The notes beneath the pieces are model-generated. The model saw only the letters and a program-made list of their open reading frames with translations. It made no database searches and was not told the DNA's origin. 64,000 bases of DNA from an uncultured Rhizobiaceae group bacterium (GTDB lineage: Bacteria; Pseudomonadota; Alphaproteobacteria; Rhizobiales; Rhizobiaceae), in contig CANMVS010000003.1 in the NCBI GenBank assembly GCA_947501445.1, positions 372,001 to 436,000 of the forward strand. The letters run 5' to 3'. Shown here in pieces: positions 18,094-27,678 of the stretch. Made by a program: the position numbers and the translations under genes. Numbering within the stretch: the stretch's first letter is position 1; each line of letters begins with the position of its first letter.

Positions 18094-18425
18094 TCGCGAT
18101 CCTCGCTCCTGTTCAGATATTTACCCAGTCCCTTGAGGCGGTCCTGCCAATAGGTCTGATACATGCCGGTCCAGTCGTGGACCTCCTGCAGCGGTTCGAA
18201 CCGGGCGCGATAAAGCCGTTGTCTGCCATGTGCCTCGCGTTCAACAAGCCCCACCGCGTACAGCACGCTCAAGTGTTGCGAGACCGCCGCGTAGGTGATC
18301 CCCAGTGCTTCGACACAGGCGCCAACCGGTCGGGCCTCATGTGCCAAAAAACCCAAAAGCAGCCGACGATTGTTATCGGCTATGGCGTGAAAGACGTCGG
18401 ATGTTGCTTTACTCGGAGGCATCAT
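18090..18425 (-). CDS. ArsR-family winged-helix regulator
   Basis: The 111-residue protein has the ArsR/SmtB winged helix: FHAIADNNRRLLLGFLAHEA, then VGACVEALGITYAAVSQHLSVL and the wing VEREAHGRQRLYRA. No cysteine pair of the metal-sensing type is seen in the recognition helix, so it probably senses something other than heavy metals. It leads an operon with two SRPBCC proteins, a known pairing in alphaproteobacteria and actinobacteria. It is expected to repress its own operon from a site just upstream, where AT-rich inverted TATATTTAGGTATATAC lies at 18430-18446. Confidence 0.85.
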   Translation of the reverse strand: MMPPSKATSDVFHAIADNNRRLLLGFLAHEARPVGACVEALGITYAAVSQHLSVLYAVGLVEREAHGRQRLYRARFEPLQEVHDWTGMYQTYWQDRLKGLGKYLNRSEDRE

Positions 18426-18474
18426 TCATTATATTTAGGTATATACTTAAATGTCAATGGCATGATGCCCTATT

Positions 18475-18520
18475 GCAATTCAGGTTTTGACGAAATCGGC
18501 AAAACCAGAATGCTTCAACA
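18475..18520 (+). repeat. Two-hairpin intergenic repeat, copy C (hairpin 1 only)
   Basis: Only the first half of the family is kept: GCAATTCAGGTTTTGACG, then GCAAAACCAGAATGCTTCAACA. Hairpin 2 is absent or diverged beyond recognition. It lies between the ArsR-type gene start and the nitroreductase 3' end. Confidence 0.7.
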
Positions 18521-18570
18521 GACCCTGGGTCAAAAACCTTCACCTTGGCATGGACCTTTGTGCCGACCAG

Positions 18571-19254
18571 TTATTCCAAATTTTCAAAGCCCACAAAGCG
18601 CGTGATATTGTCCGTGGGGCGACGTCTTGAGATAACTGAATTTGCAATGAATTCATCGTCCGGCCAGCCAAGTGCGACGCAGGTCAAAATAACCTGATCA
18701 TCCGGAATCTGCGCCACTTCGCGGACCACCGGGCTTTGCATGATGCCCTGGCCATTGATCACGGCGCCCAGACCCTTGCTCCATGCAGCAAGCACCAGTC
18801 CGAAGGTCATCGCACCACAATCAAAATGCGCAATCGTATTATTGAGGAGTGATTTGTCGAAACACACGACGACAGATACCGGCGCGTCGAATTGACGAAA
18901 TCCGCGCATAACCCAGTCTTGTCTTCTTTCCGCATCGTGACGCTCGATGCCCATGGCTTCAAAAAGCTGCACCGCAATTTCGATTTGCCGCTTACGATGC
19001 TCGCCCTCATAGGCGGCGTAGTCTTCTATTTCCCGACTTGGTGTGATGCCCGCCAACATGCGTTCTGTATTGCCCTTGCGCACCTGTTCGAGCGGCTCAC
19101 CGGTCAGAACATGCAAATGCCACGGCTGTGTGTTCATCGACGAGGGCGCACGGTTGGCAAGCGTGATGATTTCTTCCAACAGATCGCGTGAGACCGGCTT
19201 CTTCCTGAAGCCACGGATAGAGCGACGTTCTTGCATCGCCTGGTCGAGATACAT
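18571..19254 (-). CDS. Nitroreductase family protein
   Basis: The 227-residue protein has the FMN-binding nitroreductase fold: ERRSIRGFRKKPV near the start, NRAPSSMNTQPWHLHV, and a late GWPDDEF segment. These enzymes reduce nitro groups, quinones or flavins with NAD(P)H; the natural substrate is unknown. The start at 19254 has AAAGGG eight bases upstream; the frame continues to 19305 without a better site. It stands as a single gene with repeat copy C behind it. Confidence 0.85.
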   Translation of the reverse strand: MYLDQAMQERRSIRGFRKKPVSRDLLEEIITLANRAPSSMNTQPWHLHVLTGEPLEQVRKGNTERMLAGITPSREIEDYAAYEGEHRKRQIEIAVQLFEAMGIERHDAERRQDWVMRGFRQFDAPVSVVVCFDKSLLNNTIAHFDCGAMTFGLVLAAWSKGLGAVINGQGIMQSPVVREVAQIPDDQVILTCVALGWPDDEFIANSVISRRRPTDNITRFVGFENLE

Positions 19255-19485
19255 AAGGGAACCCTTTATTGTGTCATGAAAATCTTGATGCATTTGTGCC
19301 AGCAAGCAGCCATTCGGGCAAGCCTTTGGTGATCAGCGCATCTGCCAAAACCAGGGTTCGGCCACGTCGTTCTTTTGCTGATGGAATTTTGCACACAAGG
19401 CCAGCAAACAAGCCATGCACCCGGGCGCTGGAATCCATGCCGTCAACATCAGGCACGCGAGAGATGCCTGCCGATATCGGCCTGT

Positions 19486-19824
19486 TTATTGGGCGTTTGG
19501 AGCGTCGCGCAAAATTTCACCGTCACGGGTGTGTCGATAGGTCGAACCATCAGGTGCAATGCAGGCTATTTCCAGCACGGTTCCTGTCACCGTCGGGTTT
19601 CGCAATTTCAGGGTCATCGGTTCCTTGTGACGGGAGGATTCCTGAAATTTCTGCCCCAAAAGGTAACAGTTTTCTGCGTGTTCATCGGGGAGGACCTGCG
19701 TGTGAACCTGAGGGGTCGTTTCCCCTGATGGCACCACAACCACCACCATCTGTGTTGCCGCGCTGGCAGCCTGGCTGACGAGGCAAATCAATAAAGTAAC
19801 ACCCATACAGATAATTTTCTTCAT
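19486..19824 (-). CDS. Small secreted hypothetical protein
   Basis: The 112-residue protein begins with a clear signal peptide (MKKIICMGVTLLICLVSQAASA), so the mature part of about 90 residues should be periplasmic or lipid-free secreted. The mature part has a central VLPDEHAENCYLLG and a C-terminal CIAPDGSTYRHTRDG; its two cysteines could pair. No family was recognised. The start at 19824 is chosen because the signal peptide begins there. Confidence 0.6.
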   Translation of the reverse strand: MKKIICMGVTLLICLVSQAASAATQMVVVVVPSGETTPQVHTQVLPDEHAENCYLLGQKFQESSRHKEPMTLKLRNPTVTGTVLEIACIAPDGSTYRHTRDGEILRDAPNAQ

Positions 19825-20204
19825 GTCAGGTGGGCCTTCCATATCCAGGTTAATAGTGGTTGCATATTGTTATATAAGGTCGTATAGGTTGTATCAAGCT
19901 TGGAACGATCTGTACAGGTGTATTTTGGCGCCATCAATGCGATTGCATGCCTGGTTCGAGCGAACCGTGTCAGCAAACCGTCTGGTGACATCGACTGCAG
20001 GGAGCACATTCCTGTGCAATGAATATGCGCATTGTGATACAGGCAGTTGCCGGTTGGAGCATTTCAGGTTTTGACTGAATCGGCAAAACCTGAATGCATC
20101 AACAAAATCAAAGGCCGACACCGTTGCCCCGTTTCTGACAAAACGTGAAACGGTCCAGGTGCGTGTCTATCCTGGTTTGTGATTTATGAGTAGGGAGTGC
20201 CTTA
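19825..20204. other. Intergenic region between divergent small genes
   Basis: Apart from repeat copy D this 380-base stretch holds no credible gene. It must contain the promoters of the secreted protein gene (leftward) and of the ydcF-like gene (rightward). The first 150 bases are AT-rich around 19865-19905. Confidence 0.5.
20056..20155 (+). repeat. Two-hairpin intergenic repeat, copy D (full length)
   Basis: This is the cleanest copy. It has GGAGCA, hairpin 1 with perfect 11-base arms (TTCAGGTTTTG and CAAAACCTGAA), the linker TGCATCAACAAAATCAAAGG, and hairpin 2 with CCGTTTC and GAAACGG arms. It lies 49 bases before the ydcF-like gene, between divergent genes. Confidence 0.9.
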
Positions 20205-20870
20205 TTGAAGCGTCTCAGTCGAAGAATGAAAATATGGTTTGCTGGTCTGGCGATCTTTGGTTGTGTTGTATACGGCCTGACTTTTCTGGCCATCAGCGCA
20301 GTTACCTACTTATGGATGAATTCCTCCCACCCTGAAGATGCAGATGTCATCGTTTGTCTGGGCGCCGGAATGGATCCTGATGGTACGTTACATCCGCCCG
20401 CCATCCTGCGCGCCCGTACATGCGCGCACTTGTATGAGGCAGGCGTTGCTCCCCGTATCCATTTTACTGGTGGTCGCGCCGCCCCGACAGGACCCTCCGC
20501 AGCAGAACAAATGGCATTGCTGGCAAAGGCCATGCATGTTCCTGAATCAGCCATTACGCGCGAGAATAACTCGCAATCAACGCTGCAGAACGCCTATTAT
20601 TCACAACCCATGTTGGCCGATGCTGACCGGATTATTATTGTGACAGAAGCATTCCACCTGCCCCGAAGCGCCGCAACTTTTCGATTTTTCGGACCGCAGG
20701 ATGTGGATCTGTACATGTCAGCACCAATCAGGCTGCAGGATGATGGTACCTGGCAATGGAGCATGATTTTTCGCGAATCTGCCGCAATATGGTTCAATGC
20801 ACTTCGGGCAGGTGCCTGGTGGATTGGTGGGTTGCTTGGCATTGATGGACGCAATAACTGGCTGAATTAA
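20205..20870 (+). CDS. YdcF/SanA-family (DUF218) membrane-anchored protein
   Basis: The 221-residue protein has one N-terminal membrane segment (about residues 10-36) and then a DUF218 domain, with ADVIVCLGAGMDPDG, the acidic/asparagine stretch ENNSQSTLQNAYYSQP and TEAFHLPRSAATFRFFG. Family members (ElyC, SanA, YdcF) are linked to envelope integrity and lipid carrier metabolism, but the reaction is not settled. It starts with TTG, with AGGGA eight bases upstream. It is convergent with the beta-oxidation operon, with repeat copy E in between. Confidence 0.8.
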   Translation: MKRLSRRMKIWFAGLAIFGCVVYGLTFLAISAVTYLWMNSSHPEDADVIVCLGAGMDPDGTLHPPAILRARTCAHLYEAGVAPRIHFTGGRAAPTGPSAAEQMALLAKAMHVPESAITRENNSQSTLQNAYYSQPMLADADRIIIVTEAFHLPRSAATFRFFGPQDVDLYMSAPIRLQDDGTWQWSMIFRESAAIWFNALRAGAWWIGGLLGIDGRNNWLN

Positions 20871-20917
20871 AGCATATGACCATTGAGTGGAATCGTATGC
20901 ACATATGAATTCACTCG

Positions 20918-21016
20918 GACCGTTTCACGTTTTGTCTGAAACGGGACAACGGTGTCTTCCCTTGATTTTGTTGATGCATTCAGGTTTTGCCGATTCCGAC
21001 AAAACCTGAATTGCTC
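20918..21016 (-). repeat. Two-hairpin intergenic repeat, copy E (full length, inverted)
   Basis: This is a full copy in the opposite orientation: GACCGTTTCACG ... then the linker and ATTCAGGTTTTG ... CAAAACCTGAATTGCTC. It lies between the convergent ydcF-like gene and the last gene of the beta-oxidation operon, where it could terminate both transcripts. Confidence 0.9.
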
Positions 21017-21057
21017 TAAGCGGGGTTCCGACATTTAATTTCGCTGATTGTCTGAAA

Positions 21058-23271
21058 TCAGGCGGCTTTGCCGACATTTGCTGCGGCACCAAAGCGCGAG
21101 TAGAAGCTCTCGCCGTTTTGCGCCATTTCCTTCAACAGCGGTGTCGGTTTGAAGTGGGCTCCGTGTTTTTGTGACAGTGCCTCACACAGGCTGACGAATT
21201 CGGCAGCCCCAATACCGTCAATATAGGAAAGCGCACCACCCGTGTAGGGCGCAAAACCAAACCCGAGGATGGAACCGATATCGGCTTCTCTCGGATCGAC
21301 CACAATGCCTTCTTCCATGGTTCTAGCAGCTTCGAGTGCGACCGTGACCAAAAAGCGTTTCTTGACCTCTTCCACATCCACATCATCGGCCGATTGCTGG
21401 GGATACAGATCCTTCAGGCCGGGCCAAAGATGCTTCTTGGCAGGTTTTGCCGGATAGTCATAAAAGCCCTTGCCGTTTTTGCGGCCAAAACGCCCGTGGG
21501 TATCAACCATCGTATCAATCAATGTTACGTGGCGCGGATCAACAGCATCTTCACCAAGATCGGCGATGGAGGCGCGGTTGATCTTTTGCGACAAATCAAT
21601 GGCAACTTCATCATTGAGAGCCAATGGCCCAACCGGCATGCCTGCCATTTTGGCAATATTCTCGACCATCACCGCCGGAATGCCCTCAACCACCATACTA
21701 TAGGCTTCCGTCATATAGCGCATGACGCAGCGATTGACGTAGAAACCGCGGGTATCATTGACGACAATCGGCGTTTTCTTGATGGCCTGAACATAGTCCA
21801 GTGCAACGGCCAGTGCCTTGTCACCCGTTTGGCCACCCATGATGATTTCAACAAGCATCATCCGATCAACCGGAGAAAAGAAATGAATGCCGACAAAATC
21901 ATCAGGGCGTTTGGAGTTTTCTGCCAGGCCGGTGATGGGCAATGTGGATGTATTGGATGCAAAAACTGCACCCGGTGCCAGCACGGCTTCAGCGGATTCG
22001 GTGACGATTTTCTTGATGCCACGGTCTTCGAACACCGCTTCAATAACAAGCTGTGCCCCGTCGAGCGCAGCATAATCAGGCGTCGGCGTAATCAGGCTCA
22101 GCAGTTTTTCCGCCTCTTCCTGTGACATGCGACCTTTTTTGACCGCAGCAGCAACGAGCCCTTCTGAATGGGCTTTGCCCTTGTCGGCGGCGTCCTGATC
22201 CCGGTCGATCAACACAACCGGAATGCCGGCTTTGGCTGTTGAATAGGCAATGCCGGCACCCATGAAACCAGCGCCAACCACACCCACTTTGGTGAATTTG
22301 GATTTTTCCACGCCTGCCGGGCGGCGCGCTCCCTTGCCCAGTTCCTGCAGGGAGACAAACAGCGAGCGCACCATTGCGTAGGCTTCAGGCGTCTGAAGAA
22401 TTTCGGTGAAATAGCGCTGTTCGATGCGCAGCCCCGTGTCAAAGGGAACCTGCAGACCTTCAAATACACATTTCAGGATTGCGTAGGCGGCTGGATAATT
22501 GCCGTAGCTTTGCTTGCGCAGCGTTGCAGAAACTGCAGGCCAAAGCTGTGCGCCCTGTGGGCTCCACACCGGTCCGCCTGGCAGTTTGAACCCTTTTTCG
22601 TCCCACGGCTGAACCGGTTTCAATCCGTCACGGATCATCTGTTTCGCCGTCTCTATAAGGGCGTCAGGCTCGGCAATCTGGTGGATCAATCCCAGGGATT
22701 TTGCCTTTTTGGGGCTGAGGTTCTGACCGGTTGTCATCATCATCAGCGCGTCCTGCTGATTGGTCAGCCGCGGTACCCGTTGCGTACCACCGGCACCGGG
22801 AAAGATGCCAACCTTGACTTCAGGCAATGCCATTTTCACCGACTTGGTGTCGGCGGCAACCCGGCCATGACAGGCAAGCGACAGTTCAAATGCACCGCCC
22901 ATACACACGCCATTGATTGCCGAGACCCAGGGCTTTCCGCAGGTTTCCAGTTTGCGAAACAGGCCCGTCATACGGCCCACCTGATCAAATAGGATTTGCG
23001 AAGCGCCCTCGGGATTACTGGCTTTTTCTTCGTGAATGCGTTCGAACATGGTGTTCAGCATCGTCAGGTCTGCGCCACCGGAAAATGTTTCCTTGCCGGA
23101 GGTGACAACCGCGCCCTTGATCGCATCATCTGCGACGACGGCATCGACGATGGTATCCAGTTCACCCATCACCTCTTCGGTGAAGACATTCATGCTTTTG
23201 TCCGGCATGTCCCAGGTTACCAGGGCTATGCCATCACCATCAGTTTCAACGGTAAAATTGCTATAAGTCAT
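21058..23271 (-). CDS. fadJ: Fatty-acid oxidation bifunctional enzyme (enoyl-CoA hydratase / 3-hydroxyacyl-CoA dehydrogenase)
   Basis: The 737-residue protein fuses an N-terminal crotonase domain (oxyanion-hole segments SGKETFSGGADLTML and NGVCMGGAFELSL, with the catalytic acid region PEVKVGIFPGAGGTQR) to a C-terminal NAD-dependent dehydrogenase domain (GAGFMGAGIAYS near 330, then two helical dimerisation domains). It hydrates enoyl-CoA and oxidises the 3-hydroxyacyl-CoA in the beta-oxidation spiral. It is the last of four co-directional genes, 18 bases after the thiolase gene. AGGGAGA precedes the start. The symbol follows the usual naming of alphaproteobacterial fusions; fadB would also be used. 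Confidence 0.93.
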   Translation of the reverse strand: MTYSNFTVETDGDGIALVTWDMPDKSMNVFTEEVMGELDTIVDAVVADDAIKGAVVTSGKETFSGGADLTMLNTMFERIHEEKASNPEGASQILFDQVGRMTGLFRKLETCGKPWVSAINGVCMGGAFELSLACHGRVAADTKSVKMALPEVKVGIFPGAGGTQRVPRLTNQQDALMMMTTGQNLSPKKAKSLGLIHQIAEPDALIETAKQMIRDGLKPVQPWDEKGFKLPGGPVWSPQGAQLWPAVSATLRKQSYGNYPAAYAILKCVFEGLQVPFDTGLRIEQRYFTEILQTPEAYAMVRSLFVSLQELGKGARRPAGVEKSKFTKVGVVGAGFMGAGIAYSTAKAGIPVVLIDRDQDAADKGKAHSEGLVAAAVKKGRMSQEEAEKLLSLITPTPDYAALDGAQLVIEAVFEDRGIKKIVTESAEAVLAPGAVFASNTSTLPITGLAENSKRPDDFVGIHFFSPVDRMMLVEIIMGGQTGDKALAVALDYVQAIKKTPIVVNDTRGFYVNRCVMRYMTEAYSMVVEGIPAVMVENIAKMAGMPVGPLALNDEVAIDLSQKINRASIADLGEDAVDPRHVTLIDTMVDTHGRFGRKNGKGFYDYPAKPAKKHLWPGLKDLYPQQSADDVDVEEVKKRFLVTVALEAARTMEEGIVVDPREADIGSILGFGFAPYTGGALSYIDGIGAAEFVSLCEALSQKHGAHFKPTPLLKEMAQNGESFYSRFGAAANVGKAA

Positions 23272-23289
23272 ATGATTGTCTCCCTGATG

Positions 23290-24498
23290 CTAAACGCGCT
23301 CGATGATGGTTGCCGTTCCCATGCCGGCACCGATGCAAAGTGTCACCAGTGCGGTGTTGAGATCGCGGCGTTCAAGTTCGTCGAGCACTGTGCCCAATAT
23401 CATGGCTCCGGTTGCACCGAGCGGGTGCCCCATGGCAATCGCCCCGCCGTTGACATTGATTTTGTCATGCGGAATTTCAAGCGCCTGCATGTAGCGCAGA
23501 ACAACGGAGGCAAAAGCTTCATTGAGTTCGAACAGATCAATATCATCCGTCGTCATATTGGCGCGTTTCAGCAGCTTCCTGGTCACATCAACAGGGCCGG
23601 TCAGCATCAGTGCCGGATCGGAACCAATATTGGAAAAAGCGCGGATTTTGGCGCGTGGTGTCAGGCCCATGGCCTTGCCGCCTTCAGCCGAGCCCATAAG
23701 CACAGCTGCAGCACCGTCGACGATGCCCGATGAATTGCCGGCATGATGCACATGGTTGACCATTTCAACATCCGGATGGGCCTGAATGGCAATAGCATTA
23801 AAGCCGCCCATTTCGCCGATCATGCCGAATGATGCATTCAGCGATGCCAGGCTCTGCATGTCTGTTCCGGGACGCATATGCTCATCATGATTGAGGATGT
23901 TCAGCCCGTTCTGGTCATTGATGCCAATAACCGAGTTCTTGAAATACCCTTTGTCCCAGGCGTTGGCAGCGCGCTTTTGGCTTTCAACCGCATAGGCATC
24001 AACGTCATCACGCGAGAAACCATATTTTGTGGCAATCAGGTCAGCAGAAACGCCCTGTGGCATGAAATAACTTGGCATATTGACCGATGGATCCATGAAC
24101 CAGGCACCACCAGACATGCCCAGTCCAACGCGGGACATGGATTCAACACCGCCGGCAATGACAATATCGTCTGCACCCTGGCCAATTTTGGCAGCGCCCA
24201 TATTGACGGCGTCGAGGCCGGAGGCGCAGAACCGGTTGATCTGCATGCCCGGAGCCTGCGTTGCATAGCCGGCTTCAAAGATTGATGCACGGGCAATATC
24301 ACCGCCAGCTTCCATCACCGGGTCAACACAGCCATAAATGACATCATCAACGGTTGAAGTATCAATATCGTTGCGGTCTCGGATGGCCTCCAGAACCTTG
24401 GCGCCAAGCCGCACAGCGGGAACTTCGTGCAAACTGCCGTCTTTCTTGCCACGTCCGCGTGGTGTGCGCACATGGTCGTAAATAAAGGCATCAGCCAT
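23290..24498 (-). CDS. Acetyl-CoA C-acyltransferase (thiolase)
   Basis: The 402-residue protein is a thiolase with the nucleophilic cysteine C91 in [15 protein letters not shown], the active-site histidine in [14 protein letters not shown] and the C-terminal base in [13 protein letters not shown]. It cleaves 3-ketoacyl-CoA to acetyl-CoA and a shortened acyl-CoA. AGGAGA sits just before the start. It forms the last step with the FadJ-like enzyme encoded right after it. Confidence 0.93.
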   Translation of the reverse strand: MADAFIYDHVRTPRGRGKKDGSLHEVPAVRLGAKVLEAIRDRNDIDTSTVDDVIYGCVDPVMEAGGDIARASIFEAGYATQAPGMQINRFCASGLDAVNMGAAKIGQGADDIVIAGGVESMSRVGLGMSGGAWFMDPSVNMPSYFMPQGVSADLIATKYGFSRDDVDAYAVESQKRAANAWDKGYFKNSVIGINDQNGLNILNHDEHMRPGTDMQSLASLNASFGMIGEMGGFNAIAIQAHPDVEMVNHVHHAGNSSGIVDGAAAVLMGSAEGGKAMGLTPRAKIRAFSNIGSDPALMLTGPVDVTRKLLKRANMTTDDIDLFELNEAFASVVLRYMQALEIPHDKINVNGGAIAMGHPLGATGAMILGTVLDELERRDLNTALVTLCIGAGMGTATIIERV

Positions 24499-24526
24499 TG
24501 TGGTATCTCCTTGTCGCTATGCGGGC

Positions 24527-25699
24527 CTAAAGGCTCCGCGCAATGAGTAATTTCATGATTTCGTTGGTACCGCCATAGATGCGCTGTACGCGCGCATCGC
24601 GGAACATGCGTGCGATTGGATATTCATTCATATAGCCATAGCCACCATGCAGCTGTAAACACTCGTCCATGACCTTGCACTGCAAGTCGGTGAGCAGGTA
24701 TTTGGCCATTGAAGCGGTGGTTGTTGTCAAGGCGCGTGCCAGATGCTGTTCCACACAATGATTGACAAAGACCCGCGCCATGGTTGCCTCTGATTTCAGC
24801 TCGGCCAGCTTGAACTGCGTATTTTGAAAAGACAGGACGGATTTGCCGAACGCCTGGCGTTCCCTGACATAGTCGATAGTCAGCGCCAGTGCCTTTTCGA
24901 TCATGCCAATCGCCTGATTGGCAATCAGCAGCCGTTCCTGTGGTAACTCGGTCATCAATTGAATGAAGCCCAGACCTTCTTCGGTGCCAAGCAGATTGGC
25001 AGTGGGAATGCGCACATTGTTGAAGAAGAGTTCGGATGTGTCGTTGGCTTTTAGCCCGATCTTGTCGAGGTTGCGTCCACGCTCAAATCCATCCACCTCA
25101 TCGGTTTCAATGACCATCAAAGACGTGCCCTTGGCCCCGGCCGATGGATCGGTCTTGGTGACGACGATGATCAAATTGGCATTTTGACCATTGGTGATAA
25201 ATGTCTTTGAGCCATTGATGACGTAGTGATTGCCATCCTTGCGCGCTGAGGTCTTGATCCCCTGCAGGTCGGATCCGGCCCCCGGTTCACTCATTGCGAT
25301 GGCACCGATCAATTCACCACTGGCTAGCCTTGGAAGCCATTTCAGCTTTTGCTCTTCCGATGCATGATTGAGGATATAGGGTGCGACGATCGCATTGTGC
25401 AGCGCAATGCCAAAGCCATCGACGCCCACATGGCCGATGGCCTCTGCGATAACCGCTTCGTGGGCATAGGTGCCGCCCGAGCCACCATATTGTTCAGGCA
25501 CAGATGCGCACAAAAGGCCATTTTCCCCGGCTTTTTCCCAGGCTTCCCGGTCTACAATCTGTTGTTTTTCGTAACGCTCATAATGTGGCGCTATCTCATT
25601 TTCGAGGAACCGATTGGCCATATCTTCCAGCATGGAGACATCATCGCTCATCCAGTTTGGACGGGGTACATCGAGAACCTGTGATGGGAGTGTTGCCAT
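24527..25699 (-). CDS. Acyl-CoA dehydrogenase
   Basis: The 390-residue protein is a typical acyl-CoA dehydrogenase, with MSEPGAGSDLQGIKT at the FAD/substrate cleft, TFITNGQNANL, and the C-terminal HGGYGYMNEYPIARMFRDAR and IYGGTNEIMK, where the glutamate or a nearby one acts as base. It oxidises acyl-CoA to trans-2-enoyl-CoA and passes electrons to ETF. It is the second gene of the operon, starting 103 bases after the larger dehydrogenase. Confidence 0.93.
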   Translation of the reverse strand: MATLPSQVLDVPRPNWMSDDVSMLEDMANRFLENEIAPHYERYEKQQIVDREAWEKAGENGLLCASVPEQYGGSGGTYAHEAVIAEAIGHVGVDGFGIALHNAIVAPYILNHASEEQKLKWLPRLASGELIGAIAMSEPGAGSDLQGIKTSARKDGNHYVINGSKTFITNGQNANLIIVVTKTDPSAGAKGTSLMVIETDEVDGFERGRNLDKIGLKANDTSELFFNNVRIPTANLLGTEEGLGFIQLMTELPQERLLIANQAIGMIEKALALTIDYVRERQAFGKSVLSFQNTQFKLAELKSEATMARVFVNHCVEQHLARALTTTTASMAKYLLTDLQCKVMDECLQLHGGYGYMNEYPIARMFRDARVQRIYGGTNEIMKLLIARSL

Positions 25700-25801
25700 T
25701 TATGTTTCTCCGCTGCGCGGTCCCGGTGGCACCGTGATGCGCAAGTAAGACAGGAGCAAACAGGCAGAACGCAAACCCTGCCTGTTGCCGGTAACGTGAA
25801 A

Positions 25802-27598
25802 CTAAAACGCCGCGGCGTCGAGCGCCATCATTGTTTCAGAACCGGCTTCGATGCGCTGACGCCGCAGCACTGTTTCCGGCAACATGCGCTCCATGAAGAA
25901 TTGCGCCGTAATCAGCTTGTTTTGCAGGAACTCCGCATCATCACCAGCACCTGCATCCAGTTTTTCCTGGGCAATTTTTGCCATCATGGCCCACATGTGG
26001 CCAAGTGCAACAAGACCAAACAGGTGCATGTAGTCGGTCGATCCGGCACCCGCATTGTCAGGGTTACTCATGCCATTTTGCATAAACCACATGGTTGAGG
26101 CCTGCAGATCATTGAGGCCCTTTTTCAGCGGTTTGGTGAAAGCGGCCATCTTTTCATCGCCGCGGTTTTCTTCACAGAAATCCCCAACCTGTTTGAAATA
26201 CGCGGTCACTGCCCGGCCGCCATTGGCGCCCAGCTTGCGTCCAACCAGATCAAGGGCCTGAATACCATTGGCACCCTCATAGATCATGGCAATGCGCGCG
26301 TCGCGGACATATTGGCTCATGCCCCATTCTTCAATATAGCCGTGGCCGCCAAACATCTGTTGGGCTGCGACCGCATTGTCAAAGCCGCGGTCTGTCAGGA
26401 CACCCTTCAAGATTGGGGTCATGAGACCAAGAATGTCATCGGCGCTTTGGCGGTCCTCTTCGGCCTCTGCGCGGTGTTTGAGGTCCGATTTGAGGGCTGT
26501 CCATAGCAGCAACGCCCGGCTTGCCTCGTTAAAGGCCCGAATTGTCATCAGGGTACGGCGGACATCCGGATGGACAATAATCGGATCGGCTTTTTTGTCC
26601 GTTTCTTTCGCACCGGTCAGGGATCTGCCCTGAATGCGTTCACGGGCATAGTTCGCCGCATTTTGCGCGGCGATTTCGGACTGGCAAAGCCCCTGCGTTG
26701 CAACACCCAGACGCGCTTCATTCATCATCACGAACATGGCCTTCAGGCCCTTGTTTTCTTCGCCGATGAGATAGCCAACGGCATCGTCATAATTCATCAC
26801 GCAGGTGGAATTGGCATGTATGCCCATCTTTTCTTCAATGGACCCACAGCTGACGCCGTTTGGTTCACCAACGCTGCCATGGTCATCCACCGACAGTTTG
26901 GGCACGATAAACAGCGAGATGCCTTTGACGCCTTCGGGCGCACCCTCAATGCGGGCGAGAACCAGATGGATGATATTTTCCGACATATCGTGCTCACCAG
27001 CCGATATGAATATTTTCTGCCCGGAAATCTTGTAGCTGCCATCGCGCAGCGGCGAGGCCTTTGTGCGCAACAGACCAAGGTCCGTACCGCAATGGGGCTC
27101 AGTCAGGTTCATGGTGCCGGTCCATGCACCTTCAACCATTTTTGGTAACCATTTGGTTTTTTGTTCTTCGCTGCCGTGTTCGGCGATTGCGGCCATGGCT
27201 CCCAGCGTCAGGCCCGGGTACATCATAAGGGCCATATTTGCGGATGAAAAATATTCGCTGATAGCTGAATGAAGGACGAGCGGCAGACCCTGACCACCAT
27301 ATTCGGGATTGGCAACAAGACCCATCCAACCGCCCTGGCGGTATTGATCATAGGCTTGTTTGAAGCCCTTTGGTGTCGTCACGGTCCCATCGTCGTTGCG
27401 CTTGCACCCCTGCTGATCACCTGACTGGTTGAGCGGCAGCAATATTTCCTCCGCCAGTCTGGCGCCTTCCTGCAAAATGGCTTCCACCACATCGGGGGTC
27501 GCTTCGGCAAAGCCGGGCAGATTGTTGTAACGTTCATAGCCAAGCACGTCGTTGAGAATAAACATCGTGTCTTTGACAGGGGCCTGATAGCTGGGCAT
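25802..27598 (-). CDS. Long acyl-CoA dehydrogenase with C-terminal extension
   Basis: The 598-residue protein is longer than usual acyl-CoA dehydrogenases. It has an N-terminal extension (FILNDVLGYERYNNL), a standard core with MNLTEPHCGTDLG and KIFISAGEHDM, the YEGANGIQALDLVGRKL stretch, and an extra C-terminal helical domain as in the acyl-CoA_dh_C family. It opens the beta-oxidation operon and probably acts on longer chains than the second dehydrogenase. The ATG at 27598 follows AGAGAG closely; the frame runs on to 27652 without better support. The operon promoter region contains a long palindrome (27657-27678). Confidence 0.92.
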   Translation of the reverse strand: MPSYQAPVKDTMFILNDVLGYERYNNLPGFAEATPDVVEAILQEGARLAEEILLPLNQSGDQQGCKRNDDGTVTTPKGFKQAYDQYRQGGWMGLVANPEYGGQGLPLVLHSAISEYFSSANMALMMYPGLTLGAMAAIAEHGSEEQKTKWLPKMVEGAWTGTMNLTEPHCGTDLGLLRTKASPLRDGSYKISGQKIFISAGEHDMSENIIHLVLARIEGAPEGVKGISLFIVPKLSVDDHGSVGEPNGVSCGSIEEKMGIHANSTCVMNYDDAVGYLIGEENKGLKAMFVMMNEARLGVATQGLCQSEIAAQNAANYARERIQGRSLTGAKETDKKADPIIVHPDVRRTLMTIRAFNEASRALLLWTALKSDLKHRAEAEEDRQSADDILGLMTPILKGVLTDRGFDNAVAAQQMFGGHGYIEEWGMSQYVRDARIAMIYEGANGIQALDLVGRKLGANGGRAVTAYFKQVGDFCEENRGDEKMAAFTKPLKKGLNDLQASTMWFMQNGMSNPDNAGAGSTDYMHLFGLVALGHMWAMMAKIAQEKLDAGAGDDAEFLQNKLITAQFFMERMLPETVLRRQRIEAGSETMMALDAAAF

Positions 27599-27656
27599 GG
27601 GCGCTCTCTTGTCTGGTCCAAAGGGTCGGAAGATGATTGACGTTCTATACAAATAA

Positions 27657-27678
27657 TTGACGTTTGCGTAAACGTCAA
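27657..27678. promoter_or_regulatory. Palindromic operator before the beta-oxidation operon
   Basis: Nine-base arms TTGACGTTT (27657-27665) and AAACGTCAA (27670-27678) flank the spacer GCGT. The site lies about 60 bases before the start of the first operon gene. Its form resembles operators reported for fatty-acid and branched-chain acid degradation regulators (LiuR/MerR-type or TetR-type) in proteobacteria; which regulator binds here is unknown and none is encoded nearby. Confidence 0.7.

Noticed and set aside
19274-19456. 60-codon inverted frame between the nitroreductase and the secreted protein gene
   Set aside because: No ribosome site, no homology recalled and an average composition; too weak to call.
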